NCBI GenBank assembly: GCA_934254925.1
Contig: CAKQMD010000006.1
Span: 1 to 62,110, forward strand
Source of the DNA: an uncultured Alphaproteobacteria bacterium
GTDB lineage: Bacteria > Pseudomonadota > Alphaproteobacteria > RF32 > CAG-239
Length of the DNA stretch: 62,110 nucleotides
Direction: 5' to 3'
Shown here: in pieces, positions 8,286-15,877 of the stretch
Position numbering within the stretch: the first letter of the stretch is position 1
Layout: every line of letters starts with the position of its first letter
Notes under the pieces: generated by a model
What the model saw: only the letters and a program-made list of their open reading frames with translations
What the model was told of the DNA's origin: nothing
Databases searched by the model: none
Translations under genes and position numbers: made by a program

Positions 8286-9398
8286 ATGAATTTGGATTAT
8301 CAGACTTCCGCTTCGCAAATTCACCTGGAATTAAAGGGGGATTACCGCGGGTTTGACAATCCGGAGGCGGTGCGCAAACTTTTGTATGCCGCGTCTCTGC
8401 CGCAGTTCAAAGAAGTGGCGATTGACGGAGCCGCTTTGAAGGAATGGGATTCCGCCTTGTTGGCCTTTTTGTATCCGTTGTTGAAAATATGTCGGCAGCG
8501 GCAAATAAAGGCTCGTTTAGAAAATCTTCCGGACAATTTGCAGCGTCTGCTGGAATTGGCGTTAAAGGTCGACCGGCGGCCCGAACAACCGAAAAGTATG
8601 CGGCTGAGCAGATTGGAGCGCCTCGGCGCCTGGGTTTTGGAAATCTGGGCGGGAATCAAAAAGGGATCTGTTTTCATTCATACCTGTCTCAGTTCTTTGC
8701 GCCGGCTGGTCGGCGGGGCGGCCGTCATGCGCCGGGTTGACTTTTTGTTTGCCTTGGAAGGGTGCAGCTATAAGGCGGTGGGCATCGTATCATTGGTGAG
8801 TTTTATGGTTGGTTTGATTTTGGCTTTTGTCGGCGCCATTCAGCTGAAGACCTTCGGTGCGCAGATTTATGTCGCCAGCTTGGTGGCCATCGGGATGACG
8901 CGGATTATGGGGGCTATCATGGTGGGAATTATCATGGCCGGCCGTACCGGGGCCTCTTATGCGGCGACGATCGGTACCATGCAAGTGAACGAAGAAATCG
9001 ACGCTTTGAAGACGATGGGAATTCCGGTCAGCGATTTTTTGGTATTGCCGCGGATTATCGCTCTGACGTTGACGATGCCTTTGTTGACAATTTTGGCGGA
9101 TGTGACCGGAATCATCGGCGGCGCGACTGTCGGCGTGGTACTGCTTGACATTCCGTTGCCGGAATATTGGAAATATACTTTTGAAGCCTTGAATCTGACC
9201 AATTTCTGGGTCGGCTTGTTTCACGGATTGGTTTTTGGGATCATCATTGCCCTTTGCGGTTGCTATTACGGCGCCAATGCCGGGCGCAATGCCGACAGTG
9301 TCGGCAAGGCGACGACGCAGGCGGTGGTTTCGGCAATCGTGTGGATGATTGTCATTACCGGGATCATTACCTGGATTTTTGAGGTGCTGGGAATATGA
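8286..9398 (+). CDS. mlaE: Mla-type ABC permease with N-terminal STAS domain
   Basis: Inner-membrane permease of an MCE-type phospholipid transporter (Mla family). The first ~95 residues resemble a STAS domain (EVAIDGAALKEWDSALLAFLYPLL). Residues about 135-370 form the MlaE permease domain with the family segment GRTGASYAATIGTMQVNEEIDAL and five or six hydrophobic segments. At 370 residues it is longer than E. coli MlaE (260) because of the STAS fusion, an arrangement seen in many proteobacteria. It overlaps the ATPase gene by 4 bp and heads a four-gene operon. Start ATG 8286 follows TGAGGAAAA. Its role is inferred to be maintaining outer-membrane lipid asymmetry. Confidence 0.9.
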   Translation: MNLDYQTSASQIHLELKGDYRGFDNPEAVRKLLYAASLPQFKEVAIDGAALKEWDSALLAFLYPLLKICRQRQIKARLENLPDNLQRLLELALKVDRRPEQPKSMRLSRLERLGAWVLEIWAGIKKGSVFIHTCLSSLRRLVGGAAVMRRVDFLFALEGCSYKAVGIVSLVSFMVGLILAFVGAIQLKTFGAQIYVASLVAIGMTRIMGAIMVGIIMAGRTGASYAATIGTMQVNEEIDALKTMGIPVSDFLVLPRIIALTLTMPLLTILADVTGIIGGATVGVVLLDIPLPEYWKYTFEALNLTNFWVGLFHGLVFGIIIALCGCYYGANAGRNADSVGKATTQAVVSAIVWMIVITGIITWIFEVLGI

Positions 9399-10159
9399 AC
9401 AAGGAAGAGGCTCAAATCGTTGTCCGCAATTTGACCGTCGGTTACGGCGATTATGTCTTGATGAAGGATATCAGCTTTGAAGTGAACAAAGGGGATATCT
9501 TCATCATCATGGGAGCCAGTGGCGGCGGAAAGAGCAGCCTGTTGCGGGTCTTGACCGGTTTAATGCCGCCTCAGAGCGGCGAAGTGATCATCGGCGGGGA
9601 GAATTTTACCCGCGCCGGACCCGAGGAACAAAAGAAAATCATGCAGAAGGCGGGGATTTTGTATCAGAGCGGTGCTTTGTTCAGTTCCATGACGCTGGGA
9701 GAAAACGTCGCATTGCCGTTACAACAGTATACGGATTATTCTCCGCAGCTGATCGAGGAATTGGTATCTTTGAAGTTGGCTTTGGTCGGTTTGAGCGGGT
9801 TTGAGGACTTTTATCCGTCGGAGATTTCCGGCGGCATGAAGAAAAGGGCCGGTTTGGCACGGGCTTTGGCTTTAGATCCGGAGATCGTTTATTTTGACGA
9901 ACCTTCGGCGGGGCTTGATCCGATCAGTTCAAAGTTGTTGGACGATTTGATCCTTGATATTAACCAAAGTCTGAAGACGACCATTGTGGTGGTGACACAC
10001 GAGTTGAACTCCATTTTCGCCATTGGGACGAATTCGATTTTTCTTGATGCGGAAACCAAGAGCATCCTCGGGCGCGGAAATCCGAAAGAACTGTTGAAAA
10101 ATCCGCCGAACGAGACGGTATTGACGTTTTTAACCAGAGGGGAAAAGAAGCATGCGTAA
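9395..10159 (+). CDS. mlaF: Mla-type ABC transporter ATPase
   Basis: Protein of 254 residues, the cytoplasmic ATPase that powers the permease encoded just upstream. It shows Walker A (GASGGGKSS, about residues 38-46), the ABC signature (SGGMKKRAGLARAL), Walker B (IVYFDEPSAGLD) and a switch histidine (VVTHEL). Length and motifs fit MlaF. It overlaps mlaE by 4 bp and mlaD by 8 bp, implying translational coupling and fixed stoichiometry. Confidence 0.93.
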   Translation: MNKEEAQIVVRNLTVGYGDYVLMKDISFEVNKGDIFIIMGASGGGKSSLLRVLTGLMPPQSGEVIIGGENFTRAGPEEQKKIMQKAGILYQSGALFSSMTLGENVALPLQQYTDYSPQLIEELVSLKLALVGLSGFEDFYPSEISGGMKKRAGLARALALDPEIVYFDEPSAGLDPISSKLLDDLILDINQSLKTTIVVVTHELNSIFAIGTNSIFLDAETKSILGRGNPKELLKNPPNETVLTFLTRGEKKHA

Positions 10160-10919
10160 AGAACCTAATAAAAAAATGATCGGCCTGTTTATGGTCTGTG
10201 GCCTCGGTTTTTTGGCAGCAGTGCTGGGCATTTATCTCAAGGACAAGCTGTTTCCCGAAACCGGTAATATGGTGGTGATGTATTTTGAAGAATCGATCAA
10301 CGGCTTGAATGTCGGTTCGTCGGTGGTATTTAAAGGGGTGGAGATTGGCAAAGTGGCCAAAATCGACCTGATTGCCGACGCTCATGATCTGAATTTCAGC
10401 ATTCCCGTTTATGCCAAAATGAGCCAGGGAATCAATTCCCGGCAGACGGATGAGGACAAAAGGGAAGTGCTTGACGCTTTGATCGGGCGGGGCTTGCGAG
10501 CGAGGTTAACGACGCAGAGTTATCTGACCGGCCAGTTGATGATTGAACTGGAGTTGTTGCCGGATACGAAAATTGTGTTGCGAAACCGGGAAAATGTCCC
10601 CGGCGTTTTGGAGATTCCGACGGTATTGTCGCCGTTGGGTGAAATTTCCAAAGGTATGCAAGATCTGCCCATTCGACAGAGCGTGGAGAAGTTTAACCAG
10701 TTTTTTGATTCGTTGAACAAGGAAATGCCGCAGATAAGGGAGATTGTTGCCAATACCAACAAAATTATGAAGGCTAATTCAAGCGCTTCGGGCGATTTGG
10801 CGGTCAATTTGAACAGAGCCATCAATAATGTCAGCGAGGCGGCCAAGTCGATGCGTAATCTGACGGATTATCTTGAGCGGCATCCGGAAGCGTTGTTAAA
10901 AGGAAAAAGGGGGTATTAG
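10152..10919 (+). CDS. mlaD: MCE-domain lipid-binding protein, MlaD-like
   Basis: Protein of 255 residues with one N-terminal membrane anchor (GLFMVCGLGFLAAVLGIYL) followed by an MCE domain (VVMYFEESINGLNVGSSVVFKGVEIGKV). The region RGLRARLTTQSYLTGQLMIELELLP is typical of the end of the MCE fold. A helical C-terminal tail follows. Such proteins form hexameric rings in the periplasm that shuttle phospholipids. It overlaps the ATPase gene by 8 bp and abuts the lipoprotein gene. Confidence 0.9.
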   Translation: MRKEPNKKMIGLFMVCGLGFLAAVLGIYLKDKLFPETGNMVVMYFEESINGLNVGSSVVFKGVEIGKVAKIDLIADAHDLNFSIPVYAKMSQGINSRQTDEDKREVLDALIGRGLRARLTTQSYLTGQLMIELELLPDTKIVLRNRENVPGVLEIPTVLSPLGEISKGMQDLPIRQSVEKFNQFFDSLNKEMPQIREIVANTNKIMKANSSASGDLAVNLNRAINNVSEAAKSMRNLTDYLERHPEALLKGKRGY

Positions 10920-11492
10920 ATGAAAAAAGCAGTTGTGGGAGTTTTGGTCTTTTTGTTAACCGGCTGTTTGTCGGGGACGTCAAAGCCTTCAAAGTTTTAC
11001 AGTATTCGTTCTGAAAATGACGGGGCGGCCATTAGTGAAAAAGCCCGTTTTTCGGTCGGGATCGAGGAGGTGAAGGTGCCGGCTTATCTTGATCGGCCGC
11101 AGCTGGTGACCCTGAAAGACAGCGGGGTTGAGCTCAACGTTTCGGAAATTAATCGGTGGAGCGAACCTTTGTCGGTTATGTTGCAAAGGGCTTTGGCCGA
11201 CGATATCGGAGACGCTTTGCCGCGGGCGGTGGTAAAGTCCAAAAATTATGGTCGGGAGAATTTTGACTATGCGGTTTTTGTCGAGCTGAATCAGCTGGAC
11301 GGCCGTTTGGGCGGAGAAGCCGTGTTGGACGCCTGGTGGTCGGCGTTTAACAAAGACAACAAAATGTTACTGCGACAGCGGGTCAAACTGCAGCGTCCGG
11401 CCGGTCAGGACTATGACGCTTTGGTGCAGGCGGAAAGCGCTCTGGTGTCACAGTTGGCGCGGGAGATTGCAACAAAGTTGGCAAGATTTTGA
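10920..11492 (+). CDS. ABC-type transport auxiliary lipoprotein, PqiC-like
   Basis: Protein of 190 residues with a lipoprotein signal (GVLVFLLTGC-LSG, lipid on the cysteine) and a domain resembling the PqiC/ABC-auxiliary lipoprotein family: FYSIRSEND, VPAYLDRPQLVTL, and SEINRWSEPLSVMLQRALADDI. It begins one base after the mlaD stop and completes the permease/ATPase/MCE/lipoprotein set, similar to alphaproteobacterial systems in which an outer-membrane lipoprotein receives the lipid pathway. Confidence 0.82.
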   Translation: MKKAVVGVLVFLLTGCLSGTSKPSKFYSIRSENDGAAISEKARFSVGIEEVKVPAYLDRPQLVTLKDSGVELNVSEINRWSEPLSVMLQRALADDIGDALPRAVVKSKNYGRENFDYAVFVELNQLDGRLGGEAVLDAWWSAFNKDNKMLLRQRVKLQRPAGQDYDALVQAESALVSQLAREIATKLARF

Positions 11493-11538
11493 ACTTTTGA
11501 CGTTTTTTAGCCGGTGAAAAATTTTTTATAAAAAAAAT

Positions 11539-11563
11539 GAACTTTACAATGCCATGAGTCGTT
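11539..11563 (+). promoter_or_regulatory. ECF-type promoter upstream of sigma operon
   Basis: GAAC (11539-11542) and CGTT (11560-11563) are 17 bp apart. This matches the GGAAC-N16/17-CGTT pattern of ECF-sigma promoters, 24 bp before the first gene of an operon that encodes an ECF sigma factor. Autoregulation is the likely reading. Confidence 0.55.
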
Positions 11564-11586
11564 TTAGCCTGTGTAAGGAGAAAAAA

Positions 11587-11847
11587 ATGGATGATATTTC
11601 AAAACTTATACGAGAGGCTAAGCCGTTGTATTTCGCCCGTAAACGGCGGCAGACGCAAATCCGTTCGGGTTTGGCCGTTTTGGCCGTTTTTCTGGGAATT
11701 AGCCTGTTCTATCCTTCGGCGGGGCCGGTTGCCGTTTACAGTTATGAGTTGGCGGATCCCGACCAGGTCTATGCCATGATGGAAGGATCGGCGGTTGCGG
11801 ATTTGGGGTTGCCGGTGGATGAATACGGTTTGCTGACGGTGGGTTGA
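11587..11847 (+). CDS. Small membrane protein, possible anti-sigma factor
   Basis: Protein of 86 residues starting at ATG 11587 (AAGGAG upstream). A basic N-terminal stretch (RKRRQTQIRSG) precedes one transmembrane segment (LAVLAVFLGISLFYPSAGPVAVY) and a short acidic periplasmic tail. It overlaps the ECF sigma gene by one base (TGATG), the arrangement typical of CnrY/NccY-like short anti-sigma factors encoded with their sigma. No family motif was recognised; the anti-sigma role is inferred from position and topology. Confidence 0.55.
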   Translation: MDDISKLIREAKPLYFARKRRQTQIRSGLAVLAVFLGISLFYPSAGPVAVYSYELADPDQVYAMMEGSAVADLGLPVDEYGLLTVG

Positions 11848-12344
11848 TGAAAGACGTTATCTGTGAAAACAAGGGCCGAATCAGGGCGATTATCAAAAAA
11901 CTGAGCGGTTCTTATAATGAAGATCTGGAACAGGAAGTTTATATCAAGATCTGGCGGTATTTCCCTTCTTATAAGGAAGTCGGCAAATTCAGCCAATGGA
12001 TCGGCGCCGTGACGGCCAATGTCTGTCGCGACTATTTCAAGTCTCGACAATATCGGCAGGAAGCCGCGAAAATCGGCGACGAAGAGCTTGTGGCCGAAGA
12101 ATGGGCCATGGGGCGGAGCCAGGAAGAAATTCTTGATGGTAAGATGCGTCAGAAACTTATTCTTGAGGCGGTGAACAGCCTGCCGGTGCCGATGCGCAAG
12201 GTTGTGGTGTTGTTCGAGTTTGAAGAAATGAGTTATGAGCAGATTGCCAAAAAGACCGGAGTTCCGGTCGGAACCGTAAAGTCACGCTTGTTTAAGGCGC
12301 GGCAGATCTTAAGTCGAAAATTGCATTATTTAAAAGGAGAATAA
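11847..12344 (+). CDS. ECF-family RNA polymerase sigma factor
   Basis: Protein of 165 residues. Region 2 (residues about 15-75: YNEDLEQEVYIKIWRYFPSY, then FSQWIGAVTANVCRDYFKSR) and region 4 (residues about 110-160: LPVPMRKVVVLFEFEEMSYEQIAKKTGVPVGTVKSRL) are both clear, and regions 1 and 3 are absent as expected for ECF sigmas. Start ATG 11847 overlaps the upstream stop. It sits between a small membrane protein and a Spy/CnrX-like periplasmic protein, so it probably controls an envelope or metal-stress response. Confidence 0.92.
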   Translation: MKDVICENKGRIRAIIKKLSGSYNEDLEQEVYIKIWRYFPSYKEVGKFSQWIGAVTANVCRDYFKSRQYRQEAAKIGDEELVAEEWAMGRSQEEILDGKMRQKLILEAVNSLPVPMRKVVVLFEFEEMSYEQIAKKTGVPVGTVKSRLFKARQILSRKLHYLKGE

Positions 12345-12347
12345 ACG

Positions 12348-12818
12348 ATGAAGAACAAATATTTGTTAGCCTTTGTCAGCGCAACAGCGCTGGTGTTGGG
12401 GGCGACTTTGACCATGGCTCAGGATCAGGGCGAGTTGCCGCCGCCTCCGCCGCCGCACGGCGAAATGCATATGCCGGCGCCGGACCATGCACGTCCAATG
12501 CCGCCGCACAAAGATCTACGCATGCCGGGAATGTCTGAGAGAATGGCTGAGGATTTGGGCCTGAGCGAAGAACAAAAAGCCGAAGCCAAAAAGATTCAAG
12601 AACAGGGGCGGGAGAAGATCAAACCCTTGTTTGACGAAATGCGCGGCGTGCGCGAAAAAATGGACAAGGTGCGTGAGGAAAATATGAAGGAGTTTGAAAA
12701 AATCCTGACGCCGGAGCAGCAGAAGAAGTTTAGCGACATGAAAGACCGGATGAAACATCATCGCAGGGATCGGATGCATCGTCGCGGTGAAATGCCCAAG
12801 CCGGCTGCCGACAAATAA
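12348..12818 (+). CDS. Periplasmic Spy/CpxP/CnrX-like stress sensor or chaperone
   Basis: Protein of 156 residues with a signal peptide (SATALVLGATLTMAQ). A Pro/His-rich segment follows (PPPPPHGEMHMPAPDH, able to bind metal), then a helical LTxxQ-type domain: LGLSEEQKAEAKKIQEQG and ILTPEQQKKFSDMKDRM. The tail is basic and His-rich. It starts three bases after the sigma gene. The family includes Spy-type chaperones and CnrX/ZraP metal sensors; genes with this order (membrane protein, sigma, sensor) control heavy-metal or envelope stress responses. Confidence 0.75.
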   Translation: MKNKYLLAFVSATALVLGATLTMAQDQGELPPPPPPHGEMHMPAPDHARPMPPHKDLRMPGMSERMAEDLGLSEEQKAEAKKIQEQGREKIKPLFDEMRGVREKMDKVREENMKEFEKILTPEQQKKFSDMKDRMKHHRRDRMHRRGEMPKPAADK

Positions 12819-12822
12819 GATA

Positions 12823-12850
12823 AATCCCCGGATAAACCGGGGATTTTTTT
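12823..12850 (+). terminator. Terminator after sigma operon
   Basis: The stem AATCCCCGG / CCGGGGATT with loop ATAAA is followed by seven T, directly after the Spy-like gene. Confidence 0.9.
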
Positions 12851-12925
12851 GTGACGGCAATTGGAAAAGAAACAATCATGATTAAATATAAGACGTAATT
12901 TCTACAACAAAAGGAGATAAATAAG

Positions 12926-13465
12926 ATGGTTAAGACGAACAATCCGCCGCTGCAGCGCAGCAATTTTTGGCATTTGCTGGCTGGCATTTTGATGGCGGTT
13001 TTGGGAATTTACGTATGGTTTAATCCGGTCGTCACTCTGGTGGCCCTGGCTTTGTATTTGGGTATTGTGTTCATTGTGATCGGCGCCGGGTATTTTACGG
13101 CTTCTTTGACGCTGAATTCGGGGTGGGACATGCTGGTCGGCGTTCTTGACATTTTCGTCGGCATTATCTTTGTTAGCAACCTCGGTGTTTCGGCCGCGTC
13201 AATGCCGATTATTTTCGCTTTGTGGTGTTTGGCGGTCGGCGTTATTCAAATGGTGACGGCTTTTCAGTACCGTAACGGCGGTTTTCCCTGGGCGAGCCTG
13301 ATGACGGCCGGGGTAATCGGCGTGATTTTCGGATTCCTGATTCTGGCTTATCCGGCCATCGGTACGATCACCATTACGGCTTTGATGGGGGCCTATCTGG
13401 TTTTATATGGCGTTTGGGAGATTGCCGAATATTCTGGATGGCGGCGCAATCTGCCGGAGGCTTAA
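12926..13465 (+). CDS. HdeD-like (DUF308) multi-pass membrane protein
   Basis: Protein of 179 residues with six predicted transmembrane segments arranged as three similar hairpins (LLAGILMAVLGIYVWFNPVV; LVGVLDIFVGIIFV; LMTAGVIGVIFGFLILAYP), the pattern of the HdeD/DUF308 family. HdeD contributes to acid resistance in E. coli. Start ATG 12926 follows AAAGGAGAT. The adiC-adiA acid-resistance pair lies 1 kb downstream, which would suit that role. Convergent with the DUF1189-like gene across a shared terminator. Confidence 0.8.
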   Translation: MVKTNNPPLQRSNFWHLLAGILMAVLGIYVWFNPVVTLVALALYLGIVFIVIGAGYFTASLTLNSGWDMLVGVLDIFVGIIFVSNLGVSAASMPIIFALWCLAVGVIQMVTAFQYRNGGFPWASLMTAGVIGVIFGFLILAYPAIGTITITALMGAYLVLYGVWEIAEYSGWRRNLPEA

Positions 13466-13474
13466 GTCGTCTTG

Positions 13475-13506
13475 AAAAAAACGCCGGTTTTAAAACCGGC
13501 GTTTTT
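13475..13506. terminator. Bidirectional terminator
   Basis: A perfect palindrome AAAACGCCGGTTTT / AAAACCGGCGTTTT with T runs on both strands lies between two convergent genes. Confidence 0.9.
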
Positions 13507-13508
13507 GA

Positions 13509-14231
13509 TTATGCTTTTTTAACCAACTGCAGGGAAAGCAGGATATTCAACAAAAGGAAGAATATCATGAATCCGAGAGCGGAGACGGCACCCCCGAAAC
13601 TCGAGATCAGCCAGAACAGCAGCAGGCTTGCGCCCAGGCAGAGAGAGGCACAACGCATCAACAGCGGAAAGTCTGCCTGTTTTTTCAGCAATCGGTTGAG
13701 ACCTCGGGCCAACAGTGCGCCGAGAGCCGTCAGCAACGCAAAGAAGGCGAAGGAAAAAAACAGCAAAATAACGGCACTAACAATGGCAACGCGCGTCATC
13801 AGGCCATTGAACATGTCGCGGTAGTTGTCACGGGGGAAATAAGCGTCGCCGACCGTTAAGGGATAGATTTCGGTTTTTCCCTGTTGGACAATGTAAAATT
13901 TGCTGCGGGTGAGGTAAAAACCGTCAACGGCATCAGCGATGTTCAGCTCGTCAATTTTGGTATTAAGGATGAAAACCGGCTGCGGCAGCCCCGGCAGGTT
14001 TCCCATTTCAAAGCGGACGCTTTTTACGGTATCCGCAGGATAAGTGATTTTGTTGTTTTCGATTTTTAAGGGGAGGATCTGATCGGCGATGTTTTGCATA
14101 TAGGGAGTCAGCATGACGCCGTAACTGCGGATTTGCCAGGCCGACAACAGCGAAAAGACCAGTGCCAGGACAAAAAGGAGGCTGAAGCCTATTCCTTTGC
14201 CCGAAGAAATGTATGCGGTGATTTTGTTCAT
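13509..14231 (-). CDS. DUF1189-like membrane protein
   Basis: Protein of 240 residues. One transmembrane segment near residues 15-35 (IGFSLLFVLALVFSLLSAW) is followed by a long extracytoplasmic region of about 110 residues and three C-terminal segments (VAIVSAVILLFFSFAFFALL; LCLGASLLLFWLIS; LGFMIFFLLLNILLSL). This topology fits the DUF1189 family, whose function is unknown. ATG 14231 is chosen because AAAGGAGC lies just upstream; an in-frame start 11 codons earlier has no ribosome binding site. It is transcribed divergently from adiC. Confidence 0.65.
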   Translation of the reverse strand: MNKITAYISSGKGIGFSLLFVLALVFSLLSAWQIRSYGVMLTPYMQNIADQILPLKIENNKITYPADTVKSVRFEMGNLPGLPQPVFILNTKIDELNIADAVDGFYLTRSKFYIVQQGKTEIYPLTVGDAYFPRDNYRDMFNGLMTRVAIVSAVILLFFSFAFFALLTALGALLARGLNRLLKKQADFPLLMRCASLCLGASLLLFWLISSFGGAVSALGFMIFFLLLNILLSLQLVKKA

Positions 14232-14383
14232 GTTTGCTCCTTTGCTGAAGTTACAGGTCATCATAGGGGGAAAGGAAAAACTTTGTCAATGCTCAAAATG
14301 TTTAAAAATAAACTTTTGGGGAGTTTTATTTGCGGCAAGGCTGGTTATATATAGACCAACGCTTTAGGGAGAGGAGATCTGTT

Positions 14384-15865
14384 ATGGTAAGCGAGGCTAA
14401 TAAAATCGGTTTGGTTCCCGCCACGTTGATGGTTGCGGGAAACATGATGGGGTCCGGCGTGTTTATGCTGCCGGCCAATCTGGCGGCAATCGGTAGTATT
14501 GCGGTTATCGGCTGGCTGATTACGATTGTCGGAGCGATTGCCTTGGGGCTGACTTTTGCCAAATTGTCGGACATCGACACGGCGGCTGGCGGACCCTATG
14601 CTTATGCGCATAAGGCTTTCGGCGATTATATGGGGTATCAGACCAATTTGGTCTATTGGTTGGCCAATGTGGTGGGAAACGTTGGCTTGGCAGTGGCCGG
14701 ATTGGGGTATTTGACGCCGTTTTTCCCGGCTTTGAAGGATCCTTTGGTCATGGCTCTGGCGCAGATTTCGGTTATATGGTTTTTTACTTATGCCAATATT
14801 TTGGGACCAAGGCTGGTTGGCAGAATGCAGGGGATTACCACAACGGTGGCGCTGTTTCCGATCATCGGCGTGGCAATTTTTGGCTGGTTTTGGTTTAGCG
14901 CCGATACTTACATGGCCGGGTGGAATGTTTCAGGTGAAAGCGACATCAGTGCAGTGGGAATGACTTTGAATTTTACTTTATGGGCGTTTATCGGTGTGGA
15001 AAGCGCTTCGGTTTCCACCGCGGTGGTGAAAAATCCAAAAAAGAACGTGCCGATTGCCACGGTGGTCGGTGTTTTGATGGCGGCGGTCTGCTATATTCTT
15101 AGTTCTTCGGCGATTATGGGCATTATTCCGAGTCAAGAGCTTATTGCCTCTTCCGCGCCGTTTTCGGAGGCGGTGAGCGTGGCTTTGGGCAGCACGGCAG
15201 GAAAGATTGTGGCTTTGTGCGCGGCCGTCGGCTGTTTGGGCTCTTTGGCCGGGTGGACCTTGTTGGTCGGGCAGACGGCAAAAGCGGCGGCTGACGACGG
15301 TTTGTTCGGCAACGTTTTTGCCCGGGTGAATCGCCGGGGCGTTCCGGCCGCGGGTTTGGCTATCGTGGCGGGGATTATGACGCTGCAGGTTTTGGCAACC
15401 ATGTCGCCGACGGCTTCGGAACAATTCGGAAAAATCGCTTCCATTGCCGTGATCATGACTTTATTGCCTTATATTTATTCTTCGGTGGCGATTAAAATTC
15501 TCGGTCGCAACAAGATGAGCGACAAAGAAGGACTGTTTTATACCCTTGTCGGGTTGGTTGCGGCCATTTATTCGCTGACGGCGATGATCGGTTCTGATCC
15601 GGCTCAGACGCGTTGGGCTCTGATGTTCATGGTTTCGACGATTATTTTCTACGAATTGTCGGTGAATCGTAAACTTGACATGAAGGAACAGCACATCAAA
15701 CCGGGCGGCTGCGTGCCTTCCTGGGTGCGTTATTTGACTTTACTGGTAACGATCGGGGCTTTGGTTTTGATGTTCTTTGTCTCCATTGACAAATACCGCA
15801 GCAAAACTTTGAACAGCCTTATTCAGGATGAAAGCGCGGCAACCAGCGTTTTACCCAACAATTAA
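14384..15865 (+). CDS. adiC: Arginine:agmatine antiporter
   Basis: APC-family antiporter of 493 residues with 12 predicted transmembrane segments. It imports arginine and exports agmatine in acid. The sequence follows AdiC closely: GSGVFMLPANLA, GGPYAYAHKAFG, WFWFSADTYMAGWNVSG, FIGVESASV, VKNPKKNVPIAT and GWTLLVGQTAKAAADDGLF. The W..T..A.WN region matches AdiC residues known for arginine recognition. ATG 14384 is chosen for the GGAGAGGAG upstream. The arginine decarboxylase gene follows after 12 bp, so the two are one operon forming a proton-consuming acid-resistance cycle. Confidence 0.92.
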   Translation: MVSEANKIGLVPATLMVAGNMMGSGVFMLPANLAAIGSIAVIGWLITIVGAIALGLTFAKLSDIDTAAGGPYAYAHKAFGDYMGYQTNLVYWLANVVGNVGLAVAGLGYLTPFFPALKDPLVMALAQISVIWFFTYANILGPRLVGRMQGITTTVALFPIIGVAIFGWFWFSADTYMAGWNVSGESDISAVGMTLNFTLWAFIGVESASVSTAVVKNPKKNVPIATVVGVLMAAVCYILSSSAIMGIIPSQELIASSAPFSEAVSVALGSTAGKIVALCAAVGCLGSLAGWTLLVGQTAKAAADDGLFGNVFARVNRRGVPAAGLAIVAGIMTLQVLATMSPTASEQFGKIASIAVIMTLLPYIYSSVAIKILGRNKMSDKEGLFYTLVGLVAAIYSLTAMIGSDPAQTRWALMFMVSTIIFYELSVNRKLDMKEQHIKPGGCVPSWVRYLTLLVTIGALVLMFFVSIDKYRSKTLNSLIQDESAATSVLPNN

Positions 15866-15877
15866 CAAGGAGGAGCG

